In this document: piece by piece, positions 1 to 9,500 of the stretch
How positions within the stretch are numbered: position 1 is the first letter of the stretch
Layout of the letters: each line of letters opens with the position of its first letter
Source: Akkermansiaceae bacterium
GTDB lineage: Bacteria > Verrucomicrobiota > Verrucomicrobiia > Verrucomicrobiales > Akkermansiaceae
Assembly: GCA_903919975.1 (NCBI GenBank)
Contig: CAIXKE010000079.1
Location: 1 to 33,829, forward strand
Reading direction: 5' to 3'
Length of the DNA: 33,829 bases
Translations under genes and position numbers: made by a program
The notes under the pieces: model-generated
The model's input: only the letters and a program-made list of their open reading frames with translations
Told to the model about the DNA's origin: nothing
Databases searched by the model: none

Positions 1-389
1 ACGTTTGCGAAAGATGCCGCGCAGCACTTTGAGAATGGTGAAAACCACCTGTCGATGTGGGACTTGATGACATACAGATCCCGCGGTCCAGTCGCTAGTG
101 GAACGAACGCGTCGTTGGTGGCAGGCAGGACAGAAGTGGCGGGTCTTGCAGGTGAAGGCGAGCAGCCGCTCATGGCCGCAGTCGGGGCATTCGAGGCGCG
201 TGAATCCGGAGGCGAGGTCGCCGCAGCGGAGGAAGGATTCGACGGTGTCGGTGTCGGTGGGGTGGAGCGGGCCGAGGCTAGGGCGGTGATTTTTTTGTAA
301 TCAGCGAGGAAGCTTTGCCAGCCATGGTGGACGATTTGCCAGAGGGGTGAGGCGCGGGGGCGGCGGGGGTTGATAGATGGACGGCACAA
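1..389 (-). pseudogene. IS91-family transposase, N-terminal part, frameshifted, cut by window edge
   Basis: Read on the minus strand, this encodes the start of an IS91-type transposase. An N-terminal stretch (RASPLWQIVHHGWQSFL) is followed by the family's zinc-binding domain with CPDCGHE and CKTRHFCPACH, then VPHRQVVFTILKVLRGIF at the window edge. The N-terminal piece and the zinc-finger piece lie in different frames. The break is near 281-300, at a run of seven A on the minus strand, and the second frame has a stop just upstream of the join. No ATG lies in the first frame, and the TTG at 389 is only a guess for the start. IS91 transposases act by rolling-circle transposition; the catalytic part would lie left of the window. 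A -1 ribosomal frameshift on the A run could in principle join the frames, but decay is simpler. Confidence 0.8.
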
Positions 390-508
390 AGAGTGATCAT
401 AAGAACAATTATTGTGTAGGGCAAGATTGGGGGTGATGGTTCGGTTTTTGGGAAGGTCAGGGTGGGTGAATTTTCTAGGGGGAAAATCGGACTCGGAGCC
501 CTATTAAC

Positions 509-658
509 ATGCTTATGACTCAGCGTTTTCATTGCCCATGCCGCATCGGCAAGCACCTTCCGCACGTGGCGGACGAACAGGAAGACGACCCAATGGGTGA
601 ATTGCTGCGGGCGCTGGAGGCATCCGACGCCTCCGCTTTGCTGGCCGAGATGATTTGA
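509..658 (+). CDS. small ORF, 49 aa, unknown
   Basis: An open frame runs from ATG at 509 (or 515) to TGA at 656-658 and would encode an acidic 49-residue protein. Near its N terminus it has a Cys/His-rich patch (FHCPCRIGKH), followed by an Asp/Glu-rich segment and a short Leu/Ala-rich helix. A GGAG lies about 10 bases before the ATG, which is unusual in this window. It sits between the IS91 remnant and the CoA-transferase/GNAT gene, on the same strand as the latter. I do not recognise a family. It could be a real small protein or chance coding in an IS-flanking region. Confidence 0.25.
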   Translation: MLMTQRFHCPCRIGKHLPHVADEQEDDPMGELLRALEASDASALLAEMI

Positions 659-693
659 TTTGGATGATGGTTCACGTTTGGTAATCTTCCTCC

Positions 694-2580
694 ATGAAAC
701 CCTTGGATGAGGAGGCATGGCCACACATAATCCGGCCGGGAAGCCGGATTTTCATTGGCGGCGGAGCATCGGTGCCCTTCGCACTGGTGCATTCGATGTT
801 GCGGCAGGCTGACCATTTCAAGGATATAGAACTCGTTCACATCCACGGCCTCGGTGAAACCCCGTGGATCGATCCCAAATACGCCGATGTCCTGCGCACG
901 AATTCGTTTTTTTTAACACCCGCCCTGCGTGAGGCGGTGGAACGTGGGCAAGCCGACTACACCCCCTGCCCGATGTCCGAGGTGGCCTCGCTTTTTGAAA
1001 ATGGCCCATTACCGTTAGACGTGGCGTTGATTCAAGTCAGCCCGCCCGATGCCGATGGCTGGTGTTCGCTCGGTGTGAGCGTGGATGTGGTGAAACCCGC
1101 CGCACGCCTGGCTCGAACGGTGATCGCACAGATCAACACCAAGATGCCGCTAACCTGCGGCGACTCCCGGATTTCCACCCGCCAAATCGATTTTTTCATC
1201 GAACACAGCGCCGCTTTGCCGGAATTGCCACGAGCGATTTTAGACAAACGCCACGAACGGATCGGCCGCTACGCCGCGCAACTCATCGAAGACGGATCCA
1301 CCATCCAAATCGGCCTTGGAAACACTCCGGAAGCCGTGGCTCAAGCGTTGATCAAACATCAGCATCTGGGAATTCACACGGGCTTGTTCAATGACGCGTT
1401 GATGGAATTGGTCAGCTGCGGAGCCGTCGACTCGTCACGGAAAAACCTCTATCCAGGGAAAATCATCGCCAGCCACGTGATGGGCAGCCGCAAGCTCTAT
1501 CAGTTTGTCGATGACAACACCGATATCGAATTTCATCCCAGCGATTGGGTGAACGATCCGGGCCGCATCTCACGGAACGACCGCATGGTCGCAATCAACG
1601 GCGCACGTGAAATCGATCTAACCGGTCAAGTCGTGCGCGATTCGAGCGGTCATCAATTTTACGGCGGTATCGGAGCGCTGCAGGATTTCATCCGCGGCGC
1701 GGGCCGCAGCAAGGACGGACGGCCGATCATTGCCCTCACTTCCACCACCGATGATGGCGCGCATTCACGGATCGTTGCGGGACTGGAAGAAGGCAGCGGA
1801 GTCTGCACCGGGCGCGGCGACGTGCATTACGTGGTCACCGAGTTCGGCGTTGCCAGTCTCCACGGCCGCAGCATCCGCGAGCGGGTCGCCAGATTGGTGG
1901 AAATCGCCCACCCGGATCACCGCGAGAGCCTGCTGGCCGGGGCGCGAGCTCGCGGTTGGCTGCCGAAGTTTTTCACCATGCCTGCCACCCAGCCCGAATT
2001 TGCCGAAGGCGGAGTGGAAAGCTCCTGGGTGCTATTTCAGGAGCTGCGTTTCCTGGTGCGGCCGCTCCATCCGAGCGACATGCGGACTTTGCAGGAGTTT
2101 TTCTATTCCCACGACGAGCAAACCGTCCGCCTGCGTTATGGCTATCAGCGGGACAGCATGAGCGGTGAGTCCGCTTACAAGCTCGCGGCTGTGGACCAAC
2201 GCAAAGATTTGGCTCTGGGTATTTTTGAGGAAATCCATGGCCGCCAGGAACTCCGAGCCATCGCCAGGTATTATCTGGAGGAAGACGGAAAATGCGCCGA
2301 AGTCGCCTTCGTCGTGCATGAAGCCACCCGTCACCTCGGCATGGCCGGATATTTGTTAGGTGAGCTCGCCTCTATCGCCAAATTTCGCGGAATTACTTAC
2401 TTCTGGGCGAGCGTGCTGCCGGATAACCGCGCCATGGCCGGATTATTCCTTGCCGCAGGCGGTGCGGAAGCGAAATCATCGCGGGATGATGAACGCATCT
2501 TTAAAATGCCCGTGGAAAAAATCCTGCGCACTCGGAAGAAATTTCTCGCACGCAAAAACATCCAACGCCTTGAACGATGA
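694..2580 (+). CDS. acetyl-CoA hydrolase/CoA-transferase domain fused to GNAT acetyltransferase
   Basis: A 628-residue two-domain protein. Residues about 1-435 match the acetyl-CoA hydrolase / 4-hydroxybutyrate CoA-transferase family, with the GGIG...DFIRGA segment at 324-335 and VVTEFGVASLHGRS near 390. Residues about 452-610 form a GNAT domain resembling that of Pat-type lysine acetyltransferases, with the acetyl-CoA loop RHLGMAG at 546-552 and VLPDNRAM further on. In the 4-hydroxybutyrate CoA-transferase group the catalytic Glu lies in an H-T-E-M-type motif; here the matching stretch reads HTGLF with Gly230. The CoA domain may therefore bind rather than turn over acyl-CoA. The stop overlaps the start of the downstream deacetylase gene by 4 bases, so the two are surely co-translated. 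Inference: a lysine acetyltransferase with an acyl-CoA-sensing domain. A true CoA-transferase remains possible. The ATG start has no Shine-Dalgarno. Confidence 0.9.
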   Translation: MKPLDEEAWPHIIRPGSRIFIGGGASVPFALVHSMLRQADHFKDIELVHIHGLGETPWIDPKYADVLRTNSFFLTPALREAVERGQADYTPCPMSEVASLFENGPLPLDVALIQVSPPDADGWCSLGVSVDVVKPAARLARTVIAQINTKMPLTCGDSRISTRQIDFFIEHSAALPELPRAILDKRHERIGRYAAQLIEDGSTIQIGLGNTPEAVAQALIKHQHLGIHTGLFNDALMELVSCGAVDSSRKNLYPGKIIASHVMGSRKLYQFVDDNTDIEFHPSDWVNDPGRISRNDRMVAINGAREIDLTGQVVRDSSGHQFYGGIGALQDFIRGAGRSKDGRPIIALTSTTDDGAHSRIVAGLEEGSGVCTGRGDVHYVVTEFGVASLHGRSIRERVARLVEIAHPDHRESLLAGARARGWLPKFFTMPATQPEFAEGGVESSWVLFQELRFLVRPLHPSDMRTLQEFFYSHDEQTVRLRYGYQRDSMSGESAYKLAAVDQRKDLALGIFEEIHGRQELRAIARYYLEEDGKCAEVAFVVHEATRHLGMAGYLLGELASIAKFRGITYFWASVLPDNRAMAGLFLAAGGAEAKSSRDDERIFKMPVEKILRTRKKFLARKNIQRLER

Positions 2581-3521
2581 GCGCTGAGAAACGATCGGTC
2601 GGCATTCATTTCGATGCGACATACGAAAAACACGACACCGGACCGCACCATCCGGAGTCCGCGGAGCGCTACCGGGTTCTTGAATCGGCACTGCAAGAAC
2701 TGCCAGAAAATTTCCTGAGACTGCCCGGTCGGCGGGCTACGGTTTCCGAGATCTTACTGGCTCATGAACATTATTATCATGATCTGGTCTATCGGGATGT
2801 GGAGTCATTCGCCCACCAGCTGCGCACGGGCGACACGGCGATCTGCGAAGAAAGCTACGATGTCACACTGGAGGCGAGCGGTGCCGTTCTTGCCGCAGTG
2901 GATGCAGTGATGGCGGACAAAGTTTTCTCAGCCTTCTGCGCGGTGCGACCGCCCGGCCACCACGCCACGGCGACCCGCGGCATGGGGTTCTGCATTTTCA
3001 ACCATGTCGCCATCGCCGCGCGCTACCTCCAAAAAAAGCATGGTCTGCAACGTGTGGCGATCATCGATTGGGACGTTCATCACGGCAACGGCACCGAAGC
3101 GATCTTCATCGAAGATCCCTCCGTGTTCTACCTATCCCTCCACGAGAATGATATCTATCCGCACACCGGTCCCGCCACCGAAAGAGGACAAGGCAAAGGC
3201 CTCGGCGCGAACCTGAATATTCCCCTGCCCGGCGCTTCGGACGGCACCCTCGCGCTTGCAGCATGGGATGCACAAATCACTCCGGCTATTGATGCGTTTC
3301 AACCGGATTTCCTGCTGATCTCCGCCGGCTTCGACGCGCGCATCAACGATCCGATCGGCGGCCTGCACTGGTCCGACGCCACCTTCGCCGCGATGACCCG
3401 CCGCTGCGTCGAGTTGGCTGAAAAATGGTGCGGCGGCAAAATCGTCTCCGTGCTCGAAGGCGGCTACAATCCCGCGGGCCTTGCCTCGGCGGCGCTGGCA
3501 CACGTGAACGCCCTTGTTTGA
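2577..3521 (+). CDS. histone deacetylase/AcuC-like family deacetylase
   Basis: A 314-residue zinc deacetylase of the arginase-like HDAC fold, about the normal length for bacterial class II-like members. Visible elements are HPESAERY near the N terminus, the charge-relay pair in RPPGHHA (H128, H129), zinc ligands D166 and H168 in DWDVHHGNGT, D253 in GFDA, and the transition-state Tyr297 in EGGYN. All catalytic residues are present, so it should be active. Bacterial relatives remove acetyl groups from lysines (AcuC on acetyl-CoA synthetase) or from small amines (acetylpolyamine amidohydrolases). It overlaps the GNAT-fusion gene by 4 bases (ATGA), which favours protein deacetylation opposite that acetyltransferase. 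The substrate itself cannot be read from the sequence. Confidence 0.92.
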   Translation: MSAEKRSVGIHFDATYEKHDTGPHHPESAERYRVLESALQELPENFLRLPGRRATVSEILLAHEHYYHDLVYRDVESFAHQLRTGDTAICEESYDVTLEASGAVLAAVDAVMADKVFSAFCAVRPPGHHATATRGMGFCIFNHVAIAARYLQKKHGLQRVAIIDWDVHHGNGTEAIFIEDPSVFYLSLHENDIYPHTGPATERGQGKGLGANLNIPLPGASDGTLALAAWDAQITPAIDAFQPDFLLISAGFDARINDPIGGLHWSDATFAAMTRRCVELAEKWCGGKIVSVLEGGYNPAGLASAALAHVNALV

Positions 3522-3532
3522 AACACCACCGC

Positions 3533-3703
3533 TCAATCCGCCATACCCCGGGCATAGACATCATCCTCGGTGAAAACGATCACCATCGGCCGACAGCAAA
3601 CCTCGCAATCATAATCCACCTCCGCAGGCATCTCGTCCGGATGCGGCACGGCGACTTCAAAGACCTCAAAACACGTCGGGCAAGTGACTTCAGCAAGTTC
3701 CAT
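3533..3703 (-). CDS. CPXCG-motif cysteine-rich small protein
   Basis: A 56-residue protein with a CPTC pair at residues 8-11 and a CEVCCRP cluster at 33-39, joined by an acidic linker. This is the pattern of the small CPXCG cysteine-rich family, thought to bind zinc as a ribbon. The ATG at 3703 is chosen over longer starts because it places the first CPxC at residue 8, as in relatives, and because upstream translation is unlike coding sequence. It lies 38 bases downstream of the exported-protein gene on the same strand and converges with the deacetylase gene (11-base gap). Its function is unknown. Confidence 0.75.
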   Translation of the reverse strand: MELAEVTCPTCFEVFEVAVPHPDEMPAEVDYDCEVCCRPMVIVFTEDDVYARGMAD

Positions 3704-3741
3704 AGTCGGAGAATTGCACGGCGACCGAGAGATTTCCAGCC

Positions 3742-4587
3742 TCACTTCACTTGCAAGCTGAGACGGGATTTTCCGGTTGGATCCTTGGCGGCATCCACCA
3801 CCCAATTGACGGTGAATCCCTCGTGAAGCGGCGCGGGCGTATCATTCCACAAAGTGATCGCCGAGTTTTCAGTCGCGGCGAACCGGAGTTTCTTGCCATT
3901 GTAGTAATTGATTTCGGCCTCGGCGTTGACAATGCCCGGGCCGTTGATCTCCTTGGAAGTCACATCCACGCGGTCGGTGAAATTTTGCTTGAGGCGCTTT
4001 CCATCCGACCATTTCAGATCCACTCGGTCGTCTTTGATCCTTTTTTCGAAGGCTTTCTGCGCCATCCGACCTTCTTTTTCCACATCGGCATAAACATTCG
4101 GAACTTTCACACGAACGGTGAAACGAAGCGGGTCTTTCGTCAGAGTCCCCGTGTCGGTGATGCGACCACCGATGAAAATGTCACCTCGTTCTTGTTCGAT
4201 GGTCACTTCATAAGCGGCGTCTCCGGTGACCTTGCCATGAAAGGTGATTTTGCCGAGCTTATCGGTCGCCGGGTCGGTGGATTCCAACGAGCCCTTCTTG
4301 ATTTTTTTGAGCCGGGCCTCCCCGTTAGGTAGGATTTCCTCAACCACGAAGGAGACCGCGATTTCAGTCGCCTCCCCCATCGGCTCGCCCTTGGGATTCA
4401 TCAGGGTAAGGGTAGCCGCCCCATTGGTGTCGACGCTGAACTGGTAGTACCGACTTTCAAACACCGCGAAATAACCCATCCAAGGTTGCTTTTTCAGAAT
4501 GGGAAGCTCTGCGGACGCGCGTTGAAAACCGATGAAACTGAGAAAAAAAGCAGCCTTAACAGCCACCAACCATGGTTGATACTTCAT
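3742..4587 (-). CDS. exported protein of unknown function
   Basis: A 281-residue protein with a typical Sec signal peptide: Lys near the start, a hydrophobic core at about residues 7-21, and an A-S-A cleavage site before Glu27. The mature part is rich in beta-type sequence, with many Thr/Val/Lys alternations and charged residues, and has no Cys. It is probably a periplasmic beta protein. I recognise no domain and no catalytic motif. The gene is followed by the CPXCG gene in the same direction and lies 55 bases after the M42 peptidase gene upstream. Likely a lineage-specific envelope protein. Confidence 0.7.
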   Translation of the reverse strand: MKYQPWLVAVKAAFFLSFIGFQRASAELPILKKQPWMGYFAVFESRYYQFSVDTNGAATLTLMNPKGEPMGEATEIAVSFVVEEILPNGEARLKKIKKGSLESTDPATDKLGKITFHGKVTGDAAYEVTIEQERGDIFIGGRITDTGTLTKDPLRFTVRVKVPNVYADVEKEGRMAQKAFEKRIKDDRVDLKWSDGKRLKQNFTDRVDVTSKEINGPGIVNAEAEINYYNGKKLRFAATENSAITLWNDTPAPLHEGFTVNWVVDAAKDPTGKSRLSLQVK

Positions 4588-4642
4588 GGCGCGAACATGG
4601 CTAACATTTTAACCGATACCAGAAAAAAATTAGATCTTTATC

Positions 4643-5722
4643 TCACAAATACTCCGATAGACCATCCACCGTCTCGCGGTCTAGCCGCCGGACTAATGCA
4701 ATGATCAGCGTGATCATGTTGAGGTAATCGTTCAAATCAATGATCGAATTGTGCGAATGAATGTAACGCGCCGGGACGCCTAGCACAATACAGGGCACTC
4801 CGTTGTTAGCGAGATGGAACGACCCGGCATCAGTGCCACCGCTCCGCCGTACCGTCACCTGATGCGGAATCCCCTCGGCCCGAGCGACATCGATCGCCAG
4901 CCCCGCCAGGCGCGGATTGGCGATGGCCGACGGATCAAACAAACGGATCTGTACACCACCGCCGAGCCGACCCTGACAATCCGCCCGGGAGAATCCCGGA
5001 GTATCGTCGGCCGGCGGACCTTCAAGGATGATGGCGACGTCCGGATGGGAAAATGCAGCGGCGGTTTTCGCACCACGCAGGCCGACTTCTTCCTGCACGG
5101 TGCCGCAAAGAATCAGCCGGTTAGGAAGTGTGGACCGTGTGAGGATTTGCCCGGCTTGAATCACCCCGGCCATGCCCACCCGGTTATCGAAGGCCTTGGC
5201 CATAAAATAATCCTCACGCGCCATCGGCGTGAACACCGAGCAGGGCGCGATCGGATCACCCAGCGAAATCCCTATTTCATCCATGACCTCGCGCCGCGAC
5301 TCCGCGCCCACATCGATGAACATTTGATCGATCGTCATCACCTGCCGCCTTTGCGCCTCGGCCAGCAAATGCGGTGGTCGCGATGAAACGACACCCAAGA
5401 TTTTTCCACCGCTGCGGGTCAGGATCTCGACGCGTTGGGAAAGCAGGCTGTGCTCCCACCATCCACCCAGCGGCACAAACTGGATAAACCCATCCGTCGT
5501 GATGTTTTGCACCATGAAGCCGACTTCATCCATGTGCCCGGCCACCAGAACCCGCGGCCCATCGCCAGTGGATTCGCAGAATACCGAACCATTTCGATCC
5601 GTGGACAACTCCCCGCAATCTTCCAACTCATCCACAAAGATCGCCCGGACCTCATCCTCATGCCCGGGGACTGAATGGGCATCCGTCAATTCCTGCAACA
5701 ATGAGACCGCTTTCGTGCGCAT
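4643..5722 (-). CDS. M42 family metallopeptidase (aminopeptidase)
   Basis: A 359-residue co-catalytic two-metal aminopeptidase of family M42 (FrvX/YsdC/TET type), normally a cytoplasmic oligomer trimming peptides. Counting from the ATG at 5722, the expected ligands are present: H63 and D65 in AGHMDEVG, bridging D179 in AFDNRVG, catalytic E211 with E212 in QEEVGLRGA, E234 in LEGPP, and H322 in the YIHSHN motif. A TTG 36 bases further upstream would add 12 residues; the ATG fits family length better. It stands alone between the toxin-antitoxin pair and the exported-protein gene, and the sequence does not tell its peptide preference. Confidence 0.9.
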   Translation of the reverse strand: MRTKAVSLLQELTDAHSVPGHEDEVRAIFVDELEDCGELSTDRNGSVFCESTGDGPRVLVAGHMDEVGFMVQNITTDGFIQFVPLGGWWEHSLLSQRVEILTRSGGKILGVVSSRPPHLLAEAQRRQVMTIDQMFIDVGAESRREVMDEIGISLGDPIAPCSVFTPMAREDYFMAKAFDNRVGMAGVIQAGQILTRSTLPNRLILCGTVQEEVGLRGAKTAAAFSHPDVAIILEGPPADDTPGFSRADCQGRLGGGVQIRLFDPSAIANPRLAGLAIDVARAEGIPHQVTVRRSGGTDAGSFHLANNGVPCIVLGVPARYIHSHNSIIDLNDYLNMITLIIALVRRLDRETVDGLSEYL

Positions 5723-5883
5723 GAGCAGCACTTTGATCACGCAATCCGCCGCTTCCAAGCGCCAACTTGGGCAGAAATTTCCGTCGAAACCTCCCGCATC
5801 CGATTGCCATCCGGATTCATAATCCGATGGATTTCACCACTTACACTCAGACGGGGCTGGCTTCATGAGAAAAATCCAAGCCT

Positions 5884-6183
5884 TCACGGACCCAGACGCT
5901 CCCGGATCCACTCGGGATTCCGCCGACAATCAGTCACAGCCCAGACCACAACCTCATCACCGTCGATTGTGTAATAGATCGCGTAAGGAAACACCCGGCT
6001 GAGCAAACGATGGTAATCCCGGTAATTCCTCCGGTGGATGCCACCGGTAACCTTCAATCCTTCTATGTCCGCTCGGAGACAGGCGGAGAAATATTCGCCC
6101 AATCCTGATTCTTGGGATTCATAGAACCAGAAACCATCAGTCAAATCCTCCAGGGCATCCTCCGAGACGCGAATTCTGATCAT
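5884..6183 (-). CDS. RelE/ParE-family toxin
   Basis: A 99-residue protein of the RelE/ParE fold. It starts MIRIRVSEDALEDL and contains the family's typical aromatic strand (RVFPYAIYYTIDGDEVVVWAV) and an Arg-rich C terminus (DCRRNPEWIRERL). The ATG at 6183 overlaps the antitoxin stop by 4 bases and is preferred over the upstream alternative start because it removes a non-family extension. Relatives either cleave mRNA on the ribosome or poison gyrase; the sequence alone does not decide which. The pair sits between the M42 peptidase and dnaE, with dnaE on the opposite strand. Confidence 0.85.
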   Translation of the reverse strand: MIRIRVSEDALEDLTDGFWFYESQESGLGEYFSACLRADIEGLKVTGGIHRRNYRDYHRLLSRVFPYAIYYTIDGDEVVVWAVTDCRRNPEWIRERLGP

Positions 6184-6389
6184 TTCCCGCCAATTGAGTG
6201 TTTCACCGCATCCCAATCCCGAAGCACTGCTTTTCCAGTGGCGGCTCTCTCCCTACGCGAATCCAGAAGTTCCCGATGTTCTTGAGGAACCTCGAAGCGA
6301 TCTGCTTGCCCACGCAAATCCTCCCAAATCGCTTCCATGATCTGGAGTTTTTCTCTGAGCGGCAACTTGGAGATTTCAGCGAGACTCAT
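6180..6389 (-). CDS. addiction-module antitoxin (TIGR02574-type)
   Basis: A 69-residue antitoxin of the 'putative addiction module component' type (Unstab_antitox family). Diagnostic features are the N-terminal EISKLPLREKLQIMEAIWEDL helix and the later E-L-L-D-x-R segment, which wraps the toxin. It is the first gene of the two and its stop is contained in the toxin's ATGA start, the usual arrangement for coupled synthesis. The promoter should lie between 6390 and 6548, facing away from dnaE, and autoregulation is expected from the family. No operator repeat was obvious. Confidence 0.85.
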   Translation of the reverse strand: MSLAEISKLPLREKLQIMEAIWEDLRGQADRFEVPQEHRELLDSRRERAATGKAVLRDWDAVKHSIGGK

Positions 6390-6547
6390 TACAAAAAACT
6401 TATGTCAGTTAGCGGATGTTGGCCAGTGCATAATCCACGCTGAACCGTCGGGCAATCGGCTGCCCGATGTTTCTTCTTGGAAAATCCGCGCTTCCCGCAC
6501 TCCGCAGCTTGCCCTCGTGGCGGGCTTGGATACGCTCGGCCAGCCCG

Positions 6548-9500
6548 ATGTCTGATTCCTTCGTCCACCTCCATCTCCACACCGAATTCTCCCTGCTCGA
6601 CGGCATGATCCGCACCGGGGATCTCGCCAAACGCGCCGCAGAACTCGGCATGCCCGCCGTGGCCATGACCGACCACGGGAACCTCTACGGAGCCATCCAG
6701 TTCCACCAAAAATGCACCAAGGCTGGCATTAAACCGATCTTCGGCTGCGAAATCTACCTCGCGCCACAATCGATGGAGGACAAAAAAGACCTCGTCGGCC
6801 GCAAGCGCGCCACCCACATGACCTTGCTCGCCGAGACGAATGAGGGCTGGAACAATCTTTCGAAACTCGTCTCAAAAGGGCACCTGGAAGGCTCCTACTA
6901 CGGAAAACCCCGCGTCGATCGCGCTGCACTCCGCCAATATTCCAAAGGCATCATCTGCCTCACCGGCTGCATTTCCGGCCCGGTCAACGAATGGCTCCGC
7001 GCCGGAGATGAAGAAAAAGCCCGCGAAACCCTCGCCGAACTCGTGGACATCTACGGCCGCGAAAATGTCTATGTGGAAATCCACAACCACGGCCTCGAAC
7101 CTCAGCGCATCGTCACCCCCGGCCTCCTGAAACTCGCCGCCGAATTCGGCCTCAAACCAGTCGCCGCCAACGACGTGCATTTCCTCCACCGCGAAGATCA
7201 CGAAGCACACGACGTGATGATCTGCATCGGCACCGGCCACCTTGTCATCGACGAAAACCGCATGCGCTACACCCCGGAAGTCTATTTCAAGACCGCCGAA
7301 CAAATGCGCGCCCTCTTCGCCGATATCCCAGGTGCCTGCGATGCCACCTTGGAAATCGCCGCACGCTGCAACGTCGAACTCAAACTCGATTCAACATCCT
7401 CCGAGAAATACCCGCAGTTCGAAGCGCCCGACGGCTCGCCGCGCGAAGAATACCTCATGCGCGTCTGCCAAGAAGGCCTACTCCGACGCTATTCGCCGGA
7501 ACGCGCCGCCGAAGCGGAAATCCAAGAACGCCTCAAATACGAAGTCGATACCATCAACAGCCTCGGCTTCGCATCCTACTTCCTCATCACCGCTGATTTC
7601 ATCCAATGGGCACGCGACAATGACATCCCCGTCGGCCCCGGCCGTGGCTCGGCGGCCGGCTCGCTCGTCGCCTACGCCATGGGCATCACCGATATTTGCC
7701 CGCTGCAATTCGGCCTGCTTTTCGAACGTTTCCTCAACCCGGAACGCGTCAGCCCGCCCGACGTCGATATCGACTTCTGCCAATCGCGCCGTCCGGAAGT
7801 CATCGCCTACGTCCGGGAAAAATACGGGAGACGCAGCGTTTCCCATATTATCACCTATGGCACCATGGGCGCAAAAAGCGTCATTCGGGATGTTGCCCGC
7901 GTGATGGGAGTTTCCTACGGCGATGCCGATCGGATCGCTAAAATGATCGAAGCGAAACCCGGCGTCACCCTCAAGAGCGAGTGGGAATCCAAACCCGAGC
8001 TCAAAGAACTGATCGAGGCCTCGTCCACTTACCAGGAACTCTGGAACTACGCGCTCAAACTCGAAGGCATCAACCGCAACGTCGGCATCCACGCCGCCGG
8101 CGTCGTCATCGGCGATCGCCCGCTCGACGAACACGTCCCTCTAACACTCGGCAACGAAGGCGAAGTCGTCACCCAATATGATATGGGTGCCATCACCGAG
8201 GTCGGCCTGCTAAAAATGGACTTCCTCGGCCTGAAAAACCTTACCGTCATCCATGAAGCGGTCGGACATATCCGCAAACGCAAACCGGATTTCAAGATTG
8301 AAAAAGTCCGTCTCGATGACCACGCAACCTTCGATATCCTCAACCGCGGTGAGACGATGGGCGTGTTCCAGCTCGAATCCGGCGGCATGGTGGAAACTTG
8401 CCGGAAATACCAAATCGAGAAAATCGATGACATCATCGACTTGTTAGCTCTTTACCGCCCGGGAGCCATGCAGTTCATCGACCAAATGATCGAGGTGAAA
8501 AAAGGCCGCAAGAAGCCCATGTTCGAACACCCGTTGTTAGAGCAAGTCTGCGGAAACACATACGGCGTCATGATCTACCAGGAGCAGGTCCAGAACGCCG
8601 CCAAGCTGCTCGCCGGCTACACGCTCGGCGGAGCCGACCTGCTGCGCCGCGCCATGGGTAAGAAGGACCCGAAAAAAATGGCCGAGGAGCGCGGAAAATT
8701 CGTTGCGGGCGCGGAAAAAACCAACGGCATCGGCGCGGCGCTCGCGAACCAGATCTTCGAAAAAATTGAGATGTTCGCCGGTTATGGTTTCAACAAGTCA
8801 CACTCCGCCTGTTACGGGCACATCTCGTATTGGACGGCCTATCTGAAAGCGAACCATCCGGTCGAATTCATGTCGGCGCTGCTCTCCAACGAGGTTCACA
8901 ACACCGATAAAATCAGCGTTTTCGTTTCCGAGTGCCACCGCATGGGCATCGAAATCCTGCCGCCCGACCTCAATGCTTCGCAACTCCGCTTCGCTCCGGA
9001 AATCACTCTCAACGGTGCCAAAGGCATCCGCTACGGTCTGGCCGCCATCAAAAACTGCGGTGAGGGAGCCATGGCCGCCGCCATTCAGGATCGCGAGGCC
9101 AACGGCAAATTCTCCTCGATCGAAGATTTCTCCACCCGCCTTGATTCCAAAGTCGTCAACAAACGCATCCTCGAAAACCTCGTCAAAGCCGGGGCCCTCG
9201 ATTGGACCGGAGAGACCCGCGCCGGCATGTTCAGCCGACTCGAACAAGTCGTCGCCTCCGCCTCATCCGCCCAAAAAGACAAAGCCTCCGGCCAGGTCTC
9301 ACTCTTCGATGCCATGGAATTCGCCGCGCCCACACCGGCCGCGAGATCCAGCACGAATGAAAATTCCGTCGAGGAATGGAGCAAGGACGACCGCCTCGCT
9401 CACGAGAAAGAATTGTTAGGATTCTACGTCACCGGCCACCCGCTCGACAAATTCCGCAGCGTGATCGACTCCGATAAATACCGTCGCCTCGGCCTGATCG

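Noticed and set aside
7478-8134. Long minus-strand open frame inside dnaE
   Set aside because: Shadow of dnaE codon use; acidic, repetitive product without domain.
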